This document shows, one piece after another, positions 1-6,810 of a DNA stretch of 17,830 bases. The DNA is taken from the NCBI RefSeq assembly GCF_000026985.1, contig NC_017390.1, positions 2,284,050 to 2,301,879 on the forward strand, read 5' to 3'. Origin of the DNA: Erwinia pyrifoliae DSM 12163. Its GTDB lineage: Bacteria; Pseudomonadota; Gammaproteobacteria; Enterobacterales; Enterobacteriaceae. Below the pieces are notes generated by a model. It made no database searches. It was not told the origin of the DNA and worked only from the letters and a program-made list of their open reading frames with translations. A program made the position numbers and the translations under genes. Numbering within the stretch: the stretch's first letter is position 1; every line of letters starts with the position of its first letter.

Positions 1-198
1 GACCGTCTGGGCGTCTCTGCACACAGTCTCTACAAGTGGCTTCGGGCTGTCAAACCTGATAACAGCGAACAGCATGCCCGGGATTTACTGGAAGCCAAAA
101 GCGAGATCCTGAAACTACGGGCGCAGCTAAAACGCACCGAAGAAGAACGGGATATCCTGAAAAAGGCCGCGCGGTACTTTGCAAGGGAGCCCGACTGA
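1..198 (+). CDS. IS3-family transposase OrfA, C-terminal part (5' truncated by window)
   Basis: Frame 1 is open from the first base to a TGA at 196-198 and encodes 65 residues beginning DRLGVSAHSLYKWLR and ending KKAARYFAREPD. The first part is the end of a helix-turn-helix DNA-binding domain. It is followed by a long charged helix with the leucine-rich LKLRAQLKRTEEERDILKK pattern seen in IS3 OrfA multimerisation zippers. OrfA binds the IS ends and is normally fused to OrfB by a -1 frameshift. The run AAAAAG at 160-165 (codons AAA AAG) is a plausible slip site, because the orfB frame is open upstream through this point. The N-terminus is outside the window. Confidence 0.9.
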   Translation, partial: DRLGVSAHSLYKWLRAVKPDNSEQHARDLLEAKSEILKLRAQLKRTEEERDILKKAARYFAREPD

Positions 199-236
199 AG
201 TACCGCTTTATCAATGAGCACCGCACTGTATGGGGT

Positions 237-1049
237 GTGATGACGATGTGTCGGGTACTTCATGTCGCCCGGGCCGGGTTCTATGCGTGGCTGCACAACC
301 CGGTCTCGGCGCGTGATAAAGATAACCAGCGTCTGCTGACGCTTATCCGTGACTCATATTCACTGAGCGGAGGCGTATACGGTTACCGGCGGGTTCATGG
401 CGACCTGAACGAAATCGGGGAAACCTGCGGTAAAAACCGGGTGGGCCGTATTATGCAACTGAACCGGATTAAAGCCGTGCGCGGCTATAAAGCTCCGCGT
501 CGTATTGCTGGCAGACCTTCAGTGGTTGCCCCTAATCGCGTGCAGCGGCAGTTTACTGTTGTCCGGGCCAATCAGGTCTGGGTGACCGATATCACCTACA
601 TCCGCACCTGGCAGGGCTGGTTGTATCTGGCGGTGGTTATCGACCTCTTTGCCCGTAACGTGGTGGGGTGGTCGATGAAGCCCACCCTCTCACGCGAACT
701 GGCACTGGATGCGCTCATGATGGCGGTCTGGCGACGAAAACCGGACGGCGAGGTGATTGTGCATAGCGATCAGGGCAGCCAGTACGGCAGCGACGACTGG
801 CAACGGTTTTGCCGGGCCAATAACCTGGTCCCGAGTATGAGCCGGCGTGGTAACTGCTGGGATAATGCCGTGGCCGAATCGTTCTTCAGTTCACTGAAAA
901 AAGAACGGATCAGAAAGCGGATGTATAAAACACGGGATCTGGCCCGCGCGGATATCTTCGATTACATTGAAGTGTTCTACAACCGGGCCCGGCGTCACAG
1001 CCATCTCGGTGGCGTCAGCCCGGAGGCCTTTGAACAGGCCTCGTCGTGA
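237..1049 (+). CDS. IS3-family transposase OrfB (DDE catalytic subunit)
   Basis: 270 residues counted from the GTG at 237. An rve-type integrase catalytic core is clear: D118 in WVTDITYI, D178 in VHSDQGSQYGS and E214 in NAVAESFF, with the 35-residue D-to-E spacing typical of IS3 enzymes. The N-terminal CRVLHVARAGFYAW segment is the usual IS3 OrfB opening, and RARRHSHLGGVSPEAF is the usual C-terminal signature. The frame extends upstream of 237 (KGARLKYRFINEHRTVWG) into the orfA overlap, so the active protein is probably an OrfAB fusion made by -1 frameshifting near 160-165. Nothing in this frame is broken, so the copy may be functional if its left half is intact. Confidence 0.93.
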   Translation: MMTMCRVLHVARAGFYAWLHNPVSARDKDNQRLLTLIRDSYSLSGGVYGYRRVHGDLNEIGETCGKNRVGRIMQLNRIKAVRGYKAPRRIAGRPSVVAPNRVQRQFTVVRANQVWVTDITYIRTWQGWLYLAVVIDLFARNVVGWSMKPTLSRELALDALMMAVWRRKPDGEVIVHSDQGSQYGSDDWQRFCRANNLVPSMSRRGNCWDNAVAESFFSSLKKERIRKRMYKTRDLARADIFDYIEVFYNRARRHSHLGGVSPEAFEQASS

Positions 1050-1060
1050 GGACAGAATTT

Positions 1061-1180
1061 GTCTACCGTTGTGGGGTCAGTCCAAATATACGGTAGGATC
1101 GTCTACTGGCATAGGGGCAGTCCAAATATACGGTAGGATCGTCTACTGGCATAGGGGCAGTCCAAATATGGAATCCTGAC
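1061..1180 (+). repeat. 40-bp tandem units at the IS right end (about 2.7 copies)
   Basis: Three consecutive units of exactly 40 bp start at 1061, 1101 and 1141, each opening with GTCTAC. Unit 1 contains the IS right terminal repeat (GTGGGGTCAGTCCA) and differs from the others in its first half. Units 2 and 3 are identical for 29 bp (through TCCAAATAT) and carry the related TAGGGGCAGTCCA. The last 20 bp of units 1 and 2 are identical (TCCAAATATACGGTAGGATC). Unit 3 leaves the pattern after 1169. No spacers are present. Confidence 0.85.
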
Positions 1181-1351
1181 AGACTATCGATAGATCTGAG
1201 TGACAATGACTTTAAAGTTGCATTTAGCCCACTTGTGCCCAGTATGCTCCGGAACCTCTCCGATAAGCCGATTAAGAGGGTAATTAATACTCTCGCCGGA
1301 TTTAAAGATGTCGTCACAGCTGTTATTGGTGAAAAAAAGTCCCGCCGATGA
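1172..1351 (+). pseudogene. 3' remnant of an unrecognised gene next to the IS
   Basis: After the repeats, one frame is open to a TGA at 1349-1351 and reads like a real protein end: NPDRLSIDLSDNDF and later VINTLAGFKDVVTAVIGEKK, finishing in SRR. There is no credible start, because the frame runs back into the IS-end repeats, so the 5' part appears to have been removed or displaced by the insertion. Its stop overlaps the ATG at 1348 of the next remnant (ATGA), as in translationally coupled phage genes. I do not recognise the family. The exact upstream limit is uncertain. Confidence 0.4.
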
Positions 1352-1735
1352 CTATCAAGGAAAGTGGCAAATTTTTTGCAGTTTACTATTTGCCCACTAA
1401 GATTATCGTTTTCTAACCACAGTCCACTCAGTCGAATGATATTGAAGCTGTAAAAAACTGGCTTGATTACCGGTAGTCGGCTCTGTTTACCGGGAAATTT
1501 GTTGTCATTAAGCCTATTCGATTTGTTAGCAAACGCCATAACAACTACGTTCAAAAAGGCCAGAGACCGCTCCGGAATAATATGGCCGTTCAGTACCGCG
1601 CCAACGTTCTCTGTCTAAACATCTGTATCGGGAACAAGGTTTGGAAACGCAAAAACTGTTGGAACATAAATCACAAAAATGACGAACAAATATAATGATG
1701 ACCGGGGAAAAGAGTGGATGGTGATTGCCGTGTAA
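1348..1735 (+). pseudogene. int: Decayed tyrosine integrase (e14/phage 21-like), 3' part in pieces
   Basis: Three protein-like pieces in two frames match the C-terminal half of icd-type phage integrases. FKKARDRSGIIW followed by TAPTF spans 1550-1609. RSLSKHLYREQG and LLEHKSQK span 1605-1679. MTNKYNDDRGKEW continues to the TAA at 1733-1735 and carries the likely catalytic tyrosine. The HxxR box expected between TAPTF and RSL is missing, consistent with a small deletion near 1607. The A run at 1675-1679 lacks one A relative to the expected frame, creating a premature TGA at 1680. The ATG at 1348 starts a short frame (MTIKESGKFFAVYY) that could be the original N-terminus, which would imply loss of most of the middle, since full integrases are near 350 to 400 residues. 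The gene points toward the icd 3' end, as in e14. Confidence 0.75.
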
Positions 1736-1752
1736 TGGGTTCTTTTTGAACA

Positions 1753-1787
1753 GTTTTGGGGAAGAGTTTTGGTGGGGTTTTGGGGAA
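1753..1787 (+). repeat. Three spaced GTTTTGG repeats between int remnant and att site
   Basis: GTTTTGGGGAA occurs exactly at 1753-1763 and 1777-1787, with a shorter GTTTTGG at 1766-1772. The start-to-start spacing is 13 and 11 bp, about one helical turn. They lie between the integrase stop and the attachment core, where arm-type integrase or accessory-factor sites are found in lambdoid attP regions. The function is inferred from position only. The three GGGG runs here could also form unusual DNA structure. Confidence 0.4.
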
Positions 1788-1801
1788 AGGTTTTGAGATC
1801 T

Positions 1802-1836
1802 AAAAGCCAACATAAATTTAACATTATATGTTGGCT
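1802..1836 (-). terminator. Probable terminator downstream of the icd 3' end
   Basis: A perfect 10-bp inverted repeat (AGCCAACATA at 1805-1814, TATGTTGGCT at 1827-1836) lies 20 bp past the icd stop. On the minus strand it is followed by TTTT. The stem is only moderately GC-rich and the U tract is short, so strength is uncertain. It would end transcription from icd, and its plus-strand face could also stop the int remnant. Confidence 0.5.
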
Positions 1837-1855
1837 GTTTGTTACAAAAATCAGG

Positions 1856-2019
1856 TTACATATGCTTAATCATCGCATCGCCAAACTCTGAACATTTCAG
1901 TAACTTAGCGCCGTCCATCTGACGCTCAAAGTCATAGGTCACGGTTTTAGCGGCGATTGCCCCTTCCATACCTTTAACAATCAGGTCGGCTGCTTCGGTC
2001 CAGCCCATATGACGCAGCA
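1856..2019 (-). pseudogene. icd: 3' fragment of isocitrate dehydrogenase gene (displaced by prophage integration)
   Basis: Read on the minus strand, the frame gives [32 protein letters not shown] and [13 protein letters not shown], ending at the TAA (1856-1858). This is the last 54 or so codons of NADP-dependent isocitrate dehydrogenase, a TCA-cycle enzyme. The rest of the gene is absent: beyond about 2019 the frame continues into unrelated sequence (LEPHQSN, in reversed order). The length of about 165 bp matches, to my knowledge, the icd segment carried by e14. The fragment is therefore a duplicated attachment end and not a gene. A complete icd would be expected past the far (integrase) end of this prophage, to the right of the window. 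Confidence 0.88.
1856..2019. other. Prophage attachment site (att) within icd sequence
   Basis: The icd fragment is the junction between two element ends. Phage tail genes and an accessory gene lie to its right, and an integrase remnant whose 3' end faces it lies to its left. It would be attR for the right-hand prophage and attL for the left-hand element. The crossover point inside the segment cannot be located without the partner site. The right limit near 2019 is an estimate from where similarity to icd stops. Confidence 0.65.
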
Positions 2020-2166
2020 GTAGTTCAGGGTGCTGGCTATTAATCTCTGATTTTAATGCATAAATTGCTGTTTTTTGTCAGTGCGCGTGTGATTTCACTC
2101 TTAAGATAACCGATTGATTTAGCTGTATAGTTTTTGGGTTTTGATAACCACTTTCTACTACTCTGA
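2020..2166. other. AT-rich gap with no supported gene
   Basis: Between the icd fragment and the open frame of the accessory gene, every plus-strand frame carries stops and no start codon leads into that gene. A minus-strand 88-codon frame crosses it (2040-2306), but I find no recognisable motif in it. The stretch could hold phage-side attachment arm sequences. I see no clear repeat. Confidence 0.4.
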
Positions 2167-2230
2167 GCAAGGTTTAGACTTGCTTTCTTCCCTAGCATTG
2201 AGTTTAAGGGCTGGCCAACCATAAGCATCA

Positions 2231-2259
2231 ATGTCAAAGGTGATAAAGTACGATATAAT
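2231..2259 (+). promoter_or_regulatory. Candidate sigma70 promoter for the accessory gene
   Basis: A perfect -10 hexamer TATAAT at 2254-2259 is preceded, after a 17-bp spacer, by ATGTCA at 2231-2236, which matches 4 of 6 positions of the -35 consensus. Transcription would start near 2266, just ahead of the ATGs at 2278 and 2290, leaving a very short leader without a strong ribosome site. The stretch also reads as plausible coding sequence in frame with the gene, so the match may be partly accidental. Confidence 0.45.
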
Positions 2260-2277
2260 TCATCACTTACAGCATCA

Positions 2278-3117
2278 ATGCTTTTTGGCATGGCTGAACT
2301 GACCAATGAAATTCAAAAAGCATTTACAGTAATTAGGCATGACACTCACAATAGGCAGAAATTAACTAATTCTGACAAGAACTTACTTGATATTGTTTAT
2401 CACATCAGCGAGGGTTCAAGTCAAGCCGATGGTGATTCAGATGCGATTGTCAACGGAGCGGTAAGCGTGCTTAGAGAAGCTATTGGGAAAATGACAGGGC
2501 GGCAGGCACTATGCGCAGTCGTTGCCATGGTTATAGCTGCAGGTACGGTTGGAATGAAAGTGGCTAATGAGTACTGGGAAACTCAAAGACAAGCCTCATC
2601 CGACCAGGTAGCTCTTGTCAAAGAAACAGCCTCAGCACTGAACCAATCCCAAAGAAATGTTCTCGAGGTTTTGCAGACTGGCCAGACAAACATCAGCCGC
2701 GAAGTTATGGCGCACGGTGAGGATGGAAGACATAAATTTCTTAAAAACATTGCGCAGGACCCCAAGGTTTCCAAAGTTAAATTGGGCGATGAAACAATTT
2801 CAAGGTCACAGCTGAACACTTACACTCAGCGGCAATCTGTAGATAGGCAAAAACAAACCAGGCAAGATGAATTTTATATCAAAGGTGTAACTAGAACTGG
2901 GCCTACAAACCAAGACATTAGCATCACCGTTACGCGTGCATCTAATGGTGAAAGTTTCACCATCAAAACCAGCTCAGAAATTACATCTACAGACGAATTG
3001 AAAGAGTTGACTGATGCTGTGGCTCAAGAGTCATCATTGACAGTCAGTTACCTGGAGGTCACAGAGAACAATCATGTTTCAGCCGGGCAGTTAATTAACA
3101 TATTGCATCCATAAATC
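2278..3117 (+). CDS. Membrane-anchored accessory (moron) protein of unknown function
   Basis: 278 residues from the ATG at 2278, with ATG 2290 as an alternative. It has a soluble N-terminal part (1-72), one hydrophobic segment at about 76-95 (ALCAVVAMVIAAGTVGM), a polar helical region of about 100-150 rich in Gln, Glu and Ser, and a C-terminal part of about 190-278 with alternating beta-like sequence (EFYIKGVTRT, SFTIKTSSEI, LTVSYLEVT). No catalytic motif is obvious. It lies on the opposite strand to the late operon between the fibre assembly gene and the att site, where lysogenic conversion, exclusion or defence genes often sit, and it has its own candidate promoter and terminator. The frame is open back to 2167, and the extra residues (IEFKGWPTISINVKGD, then LTAS) look like genuine protein, yet contain no ATG, GTG or TTG. 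The 5' end may therefore be truncated. Confidence 0.7.
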
Positions 3118-3124
3118 AAAATGT

Positions 3125-3150
3125 AACCCGACCACCGCGCCGGGTTTTTT
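3125..3150 (+). terminator. Intrinsic terminator after the accessory gene
   Basis: The inverted repeat AACCCG (3125-3130) and CGGGTT (3141-3146) is followed by TTTT, giving CGGGTTTTTT on the plus strand, a few bases after the TAA of the accessory gene. It insulates that gene from the convergent late operon. The minus-strand face lacks a proper U tract, so it is a poor terminator for the late genes. The rest of 3151-3234 shows nothing recognisable. Confidence 0.8.
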
Positions 3151-3234
3151 GTGCCATTCGATCATCACATACACTGACTGTCATCAAACTCAAAACAGGT
3201 CATGCTGTTAACCGCATTTGTCACAACGCCAAAA

Positions 3235-3795
3235 TTACCGCCGCGACACATCAGGCATGCCTGGCCACTTAATATTGGGTGCATTAGTGATATCAATACG
3301 ATTAATCTGAACGCGATATGTCATCCATATTTTTAGCGCGTTAATCTCATCATCAGTTGCTATATCCAGCTCCTGAGCATCACGAAGCGGAGCAATTTTA
3401 ACCGATGCCAGCTGCAATAAATTTTCTTTAATCAAACCTGCTTTTTCTTGTAATTCCTCTTGTGTATATGCGCGTGGTACTATTTTTTTACCATCAAATT
3501 GCCAGCCATCAGTATTTATTGGTAACTCAAAATCTTTTGGCAACTGGTTTTTATTGATTTCTGCAATGCACGCATCTGACGGCCATAGTGTGCTGGCGTC
3601 AGTGCTGGCGCATTGAATTACTCCAGCGCTGTCATACACAATTTTTATTGTGTCGTCACTGAATGAGTGTTGCAGCTCATACCAGTCGTTTCCTTGAACG
3701 TCACAGATAAACTGCGCGCTAAATTGCGCCGCCAGTGCTCCGGCGTGTGTTCCGGGCGTTGGGATATAATTTTTGAAAATACCGTACTTTTTCAT
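3235..3795 (-). CDS. Tail fibre assembly protein (Tfa family)
   Basis: 186 residues. The N-terminal half ([14 protein letters not shown]) resembles the variable part of enterobacterial Tfa proteins. The second half has the family hallmark, with DGKKIVPRAYTQEELQEKAG followed by a helical segment (LLQLASVKIAPLRDAQELDIATDDE, LKIWMTYRVQINRID). Tfa is a chaperone that helps the tail fibre trimerise and may stay on its tip, as in Mu U and e14 TfaE. It overlaps the fibre gene by ATGA, so the pair is translationally coupled. It is the last gene of the late operon, and no clear terminator for this strand is visible downstream. Base composition is more AT-rich than the head and sheath genes, as expected of exchangeable fibre cassettes. 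Confidence 0.88.
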   Translation of the reverse strand: MKKYGIFKNYIPTPGTHAGALAAQFSAQFICDVQGNDWYELQHSFSDDTIKIVYDSAGVIQCASTDASTLWPSDACIAEINKNQLPKDFELPINTDGWQFDGKKIVPRAYTQEELQEKAGLIKENLLQLASVKIAPLRDAQELDIATDDEINALKIWMTYRVQINRIDITNAPNIKWPGMPDVSRR

Positions 3796-4754
3796 TCGTA
3801 CGCCACCGTATACCAGTTATTATTAATTTTTTTTTGTAAATAGCGGAAAAACATCTGCCCGACTTGGTTCCCCTCGTTGCCATTACCGCCCGTTATCACC
3901 GCACCCCATGGCGCTTCGTTCATACCACCGTCTGTTGTTATAACACCTCGGCTAACCAGCCGGATGTCACTGACAAATGTTCCATTGATATAACTACTCA
4001 GCGCGCCGCCCCAAACAGTTCCGTGCACATCACCGTTTTCCTGATACGTGGCAGTTCGCCCACCCCACGATACGTGTATGTTAGAGCCGAATGATGCGCC
4101 GCCGTTAGCCCAAAATGAACCGTCATTTCTAAATTCAAACCAGCCATCCGCGCCGCCGTTAGCTACATGTATGCCCAAATAATGATTAATTCCGATTCGC
4201 TCGTTGTGGAATATATCTGCAAAAAGATCGCTGCCGCCTCGGATGCGATAGCCGGATGTTCCTCGTTCATTATTAACTGTGTTATTTGTTCCGCGCTTAG
4301 TAACATAATCGTGGCCATCGATATAAACATCCCCGTCCACGACCACATTTTTCCCTACTGCCAGCCCATCTGTCACATCCAGCCATTGTATTCTGTCGCC
4401 AGATTTATGGGCAAACGCACCATCAGATTCGGCCTTTGAGTAAACACTCAAATTATTTCGTGATGTGCTTTTATCTGATAAATCTGAGAGATTATTCCAT
4501 TTTAGTAAAGCCCGGTCATTGATATCATCACTAATGATTTTTTTTACTGCCTGATACAGTTGATCGTGCCTGTTTTTATTCAGGGCTAGGCCCGACTTTT
4601 CTATAGCATTAGCCAGCTCTTCCTGTACTGCATCCCACATGTCACTATTCAGATCTGTAGCGCGTCGACCGGTTGAAGGGTCACCATTTGTGAAACCATT
4701 TCGCCCCTGGCCAAATTTATCGATTTGCGCCGTGGGCGTATCAATTCTATGCAT
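3792..4754 (-). CDS. Tail fibre protein
   Basis: 320 residues from the ATG at 4754 ([10 protein letters not shown]), chosen over an in-frame ATG at 4778 because an AAGG ribosome site lies just upstream and the start overlaps the stop of the preceding gene. The N-terminus ([23 protein letters not shown]) is the conserved baseplate-attaching part of many enterobacterial phage fibres. Residues of about 85-230 are glycine- and asparagine-rich beta-type sequence. The C-terminus ([22 protein letters not shown]) is a tip motif seen in exchangeable fibre ends. It binds the host surface. At 320 residues it is short for a side fibre. I see no second alternative C-terminal segment or DNA invertase gene in the window. 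Confidence 0.85.
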   Translation of the reverse strand: MHRIDTPTAQIDKFGQGRNGFTNGDPSTGRRATDLNSDMWDAVQEELANAIEKSGLALNKNRHDQLYQAVKKIISDDINDRALLKWNNLSDLSDKSTSRNNLSVYSKAESDGAFAHKSGDRIQWLDVTDGLAVGKNVVVDGDVYIDGHDYVTKRGTNNTVNNERGTSGYRIRGGSDLFADIFHNERIGINHYLGIHVANGGADGWFEFRNDGSFWANGGASFGSNIHVSWGGRTATYQENGDVHGTVWGGALSSYINGTFVSDIRLVSRGVITTDGGMNEAPWGAVITGGNGNEGNQVGQMFFRYLQKKINNNWYTVAYE

Positions 4755-5328
4755 CTTTTTTTCCTTCTGGATAAGCAAATACCACTACGGTGTGGGAGGG
4801 GCACAGCTTGTCGATAACGCATTCCACTACCGTATCGCCCCAGGTGCGAATAGCGATATTGCAGGCGCTGGTGCAGGTTTGCCAGGCAGCGGTGGCATCC
4901 GTTGGGATATTCACACGCCAGTAATATCGCCACTTGTCGCCCCACTCCGGATCGGGTGTGGCGTCCAGGTTCTGGAACTGATCGACAGTGGCGGTGTAAT
5001 AGCCCAGGGCATCCAGTTGCTGACGGTAAAACTGCTCGTTGATGCCACCAGCGATATTAATTTTTGCGTCAAGGCGCTGCTGGCGTTGGCGTATTGTTTG
5101 CACCCCTGGTGGGGCGCAGGAGTCCGGCAAGCCGCACAGCGTTTCATAACGGCCGATCAGTTCAACTGTCTGCGCTGGATCAATCTCCCGCATCAGGTCA
5201 TCACCTCGTTGGTGAACGGCCGCCAGAGACGGTGCCAACCCATTCAGCAACGGATTATCGCCCTCCCATGCCGGGCCAGGAGGCAGCAGGTGATAAAGCA
5301 GTTGGGTGTAATCATCTTCAAGCGCCAT
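4747..5328 (-). CDS. Baseplate/tail protein, Mu gp48-like (YmfQ, DUF2313)
   Basis: 193 residues beginning [21 protein letters not shown], with the LLPPGPAW motif typical of the YmfQ/DUF2313 family. Later [16 protein letters not shown] and a C-terminal half with WRVNIP and [17 protein letters not shown] are also characteristic. The family includes Mu gp48 and e14 YmfQ and is the counterpart of P2 gpI, linking the baseplate wedge to the fibre. It starts 2 bp after the gp47-like stop, behind a GGGG ribosome site, and its stop overlaps the fibre start. Confidence 0.88.
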   Translation of the reverse strand: MALEDDYTQLLYHLLPPGPAWEGDNPLLNGLAPSLAAVHQRGDDLMREIDPAQTVELIGRYETLCGLPDSCAPPGVQTIRQRQQRLDAKINIAGGINEQFYRQQLDALGYYTATVDQFQNLDATPDPEWGDKWRYYWRVNIPTDATAAWQTCTSACNIAIRTWGDTVVECVIDKLCPSHTVVVFAYPEGKKDA

Positions 5329-5330
5329 AG

Positions 5331-6404
5331 TTACCCCGCACTGTAGTTTGACCAGGTGACCACGCCCAGAACGGGAAGCTCCACGTTGCCCAATACGATA
5401 TTGGCAGTCGGTGCATCCAGCCGGTGGGCATATTCCCCGGTAGCGATGCTGATAGCTTCGCTGATGCGCGACAGGTGTATGGTTACGAACGGAACACCAT
5501 CACGTAAAAACAAAGAGTTAAGCTCAGCAATAACGGCTGCCCGGATTTCCGGCGTGTCTTTTGCCAGCGCAATGGTCATGGGGATCACTTTCTCGGTGGC
5601 TGCGAACACGAACAAACCTCCGCCTGCCACCGGTGCCAGCGGTAAAATGTGATCCCGAACTGCCGTGACGGTTTCGACTGGCGGTGCAGGATGGGCAGCA
5701 TCTCCCGTGGCCACCATCACCCCCACCGTACCGATCCCCTTGTAATGGCGAAACGTCCAGGCGCGGGCAATACCGGCAACTTCTTTTGCCCAGATCACAT
5801 AATCATGATCCGCGCCACCTTGCGGAGTGTAAAACCACCGCTCCATAATGCGGCCACGCCAGATTTCCAACGGCTCGATATCCTCCCCCCCTGCAACATC
5901 ATCGGCATAGCCCGTCGAGGATAAACCGCCAATCGGAGTCACAAGACGCAGGGCAATGCCATCATCGGTGTTACCCTCACGCCCTGCGGCATCCGCCAAT
6001 ATAGGCGCGCGCAGCACACCGCCTACCACACTGGCGGCTTGAGTGGTCGTGTATGTTTGCTGATCATCCCGTTGCAACACTGTGCCAACAGGCAAATCAG
6101 GCGTGCCACTGACGTTCTGCCAGCGAACAAAGCCGACAGCGGACGTTGGCGCTTTCCGTGGGCAACGCTTCATAGCGCCGTGCCGCACTAACCAATCAGG
6201 GTCAGCCTGGTCCGGTAACATGTTCCGCGCAAGATAGTCAATGTAGCCATACAGCGTGTGGACGGCGGCAGCCTGTACGCGGGCGTACACCTCCGCATCC
6301 AGACGACGCAACACCACATCTTCATTGAACCGCGTAAGCAAATCGCTGCGGATAGTTGCAATTAATTGCGGCAGCGGCGGCCTGCTAAACTCACTGTCAG
6401 CCAT
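5331..6404 (-). CDS. Baseplate wedge protein, Mu gp47-like (baseplate J family)
   Basis: 357 residues from ATG 6404 ([15 protein letters not shown]). This start overlaps the preceding gene by ATGGCTGA, whereas an upstream in-frame ATG at 6542 would add 46 residues antisense-like in composition. The protein has the baseplate J pattern: [24 protein letters not shown] helix near the N-terminus, [15 protein letters not shown] in the beta domain, [19 protein letters not shown] in the middle and [22 protein letters not shown] near the end. It is the equivalent of T4 gp6 and P2 gpJ and builds the wedge around the central hub. It sits between gp46- and gp48-like genes, the Mu order. Confidence 0.92.
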   Translation of the reverse strand: MADSEFSRPPLPQLIATIRSDLLTRFNEDVVLRRLDAEVYARVQAAAVHTLYGYIDYLARNMLPDQADPDWLVRHGAMKRCPRKAPTSAVGFVRWQNVSGTPDLPVGTVLQRDDQQTYTTTQAASVVGGVLRAPILADAAGREGNTDDGIALRLVTPIGGLSSTGYADDVAGGEDIEPLEIWRGRIMERWFYTPQGGADHDYVIWAKEVAGIARAWTFRHYKGIGTVGVMVATGDAAHPAPPVETVTAVRDHILPLAPVAGGGLFVFAATEKVIPMTIALAKDTPEIRAAVIAELNSLFLRDGVPFVTIHLSRISEAISIATGEYAHRLDAPTANIVLGNVELPVLGVVTWSNYSAG

Positions 6405-6810
6405 TGACTTCACTCCATAAGTCATCAAAGGTAATCGTGTGGCGGGCACCGTCCCGCTGCCAAAGGGTGATCGCAGTGGCCAGCACATCGATGCCGGTTC
6501 GCTCCACCTGCGTGTCAATCCGCGCGGCAACCCCATCCTCAATCATCCAGGCCAGCGCCTGATTGATATAGGTTCTGGCCTGAAGCGGGGTTTTATTGGT
6601 CAGTGTCGTACGACGCAGCAGATACAGCCGTGAGCCTGTGCGGTCATTTTGGACCGTAGGCCAGGTATCGCCCCACCATCCCATTGGCTGCTCAGCGTTA
6701 TCGTCCGGCTCTGCCCGACGCCAGGAAAAGAGTGATATCACGACCGAGCGCGTCAACCGATCGAGCGGCGTATTCCCCGGGGTGCGTACACCATTAACAG
6801 TCAAGATCAT
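6397..6810 (-). CDS. Baseplate protein, Mu gp46-like (phage GP46 family)
   Basis: 137 residues from ATG 6810, overlapping the spike gene stop as TGATG and preceded by AGGAG. The protein carries RSVVISLFSWRRAEPDD, then QPMGWWGDTW, followed by GSRLYLLRRTTLTNKT and ITLWQRDG. The GWWGD and LYLLRR elements are typical of the GP46 family. Its role corresponds to P2 gpW and T4 gp25, a wedge component contacting the sheath. A GTG one codon upstream (6813) is the less likely start. It is translationally coupled to both neighbours. Confidence 0.9.
   Translation of the reverse strand: MILTVNGVRTPGNTPLDRLTRSVVISLFSWRRAEPDDNAEQPMGWWGDTWPTVQNDRTGSRLYLLRRTTLTNKTPLQARTYINQALAWMIEDGVAARIDTQVERTGIDVLATAITLWQRDGARHTITFDDLWSEVNG

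Larger units (their letters stand above)
1..1084 (+). mobile_element. IS3-family insertion sequence, right-hand part (left end outside window)
   Basis: The stretch holds the 3' end of orfA, a complete orfB and a right terminal repeat, the normal IS3-family order. The right end is placed at 1084 because the sequence there finishes in GTGGGGTCAGTCCA, giving the inverse TGGACTGACCCC that is typical of IS3-family ends (5'-TG...CA-3'). The left end and any target duplication lie outside the window, so the boundary cannot be confirmed by a matching inverted repeat. The element abuts the 3' part of an older gene (to 1351), suggesting that it interrupted or deleted that gene. Further IS-end-like 40-bp units directly follow it. 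Confidence 0.85.

Noticed and set aside
1061..1180. Possible CRISPR array from 40-bp repeats
   Set aside because: The units are directly contiguous with no spacers, they contain an IS terminal repeat, and no cas genes are present.
1063..1554. 163-codon minus-strand open frame
   Set aside because: It is antisense to the IS-end repeats and to the gene and integrase remnants, and contains repeat-derived sequence with no recognisable motif.
2040..2306. 88-codon minus-strand frame with an ATG at 2306 as a gene
   Set aside because: It overlaps the start of the accessory gene and the upstream plus-strand stretch that reads as protein in that gene's frame. It has no recognisable motif and no clear ribosome site. 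It remains possible but is not supported.
3792..4754. Invertible tail-fibre cassette
   Set aside because: No second, inverted fibre end, no matching crossover repeats and no invertase gene were seen in the window, although e14-like phages often have them.
6405..6542. N-terminal extension of the gp47-like protein
   Set aside because: The extra 46 codons lie inside the gp46-like gene and do not resemble baseplate J proteins, while ATG 6404 has the usual overlap with the upstream stop.
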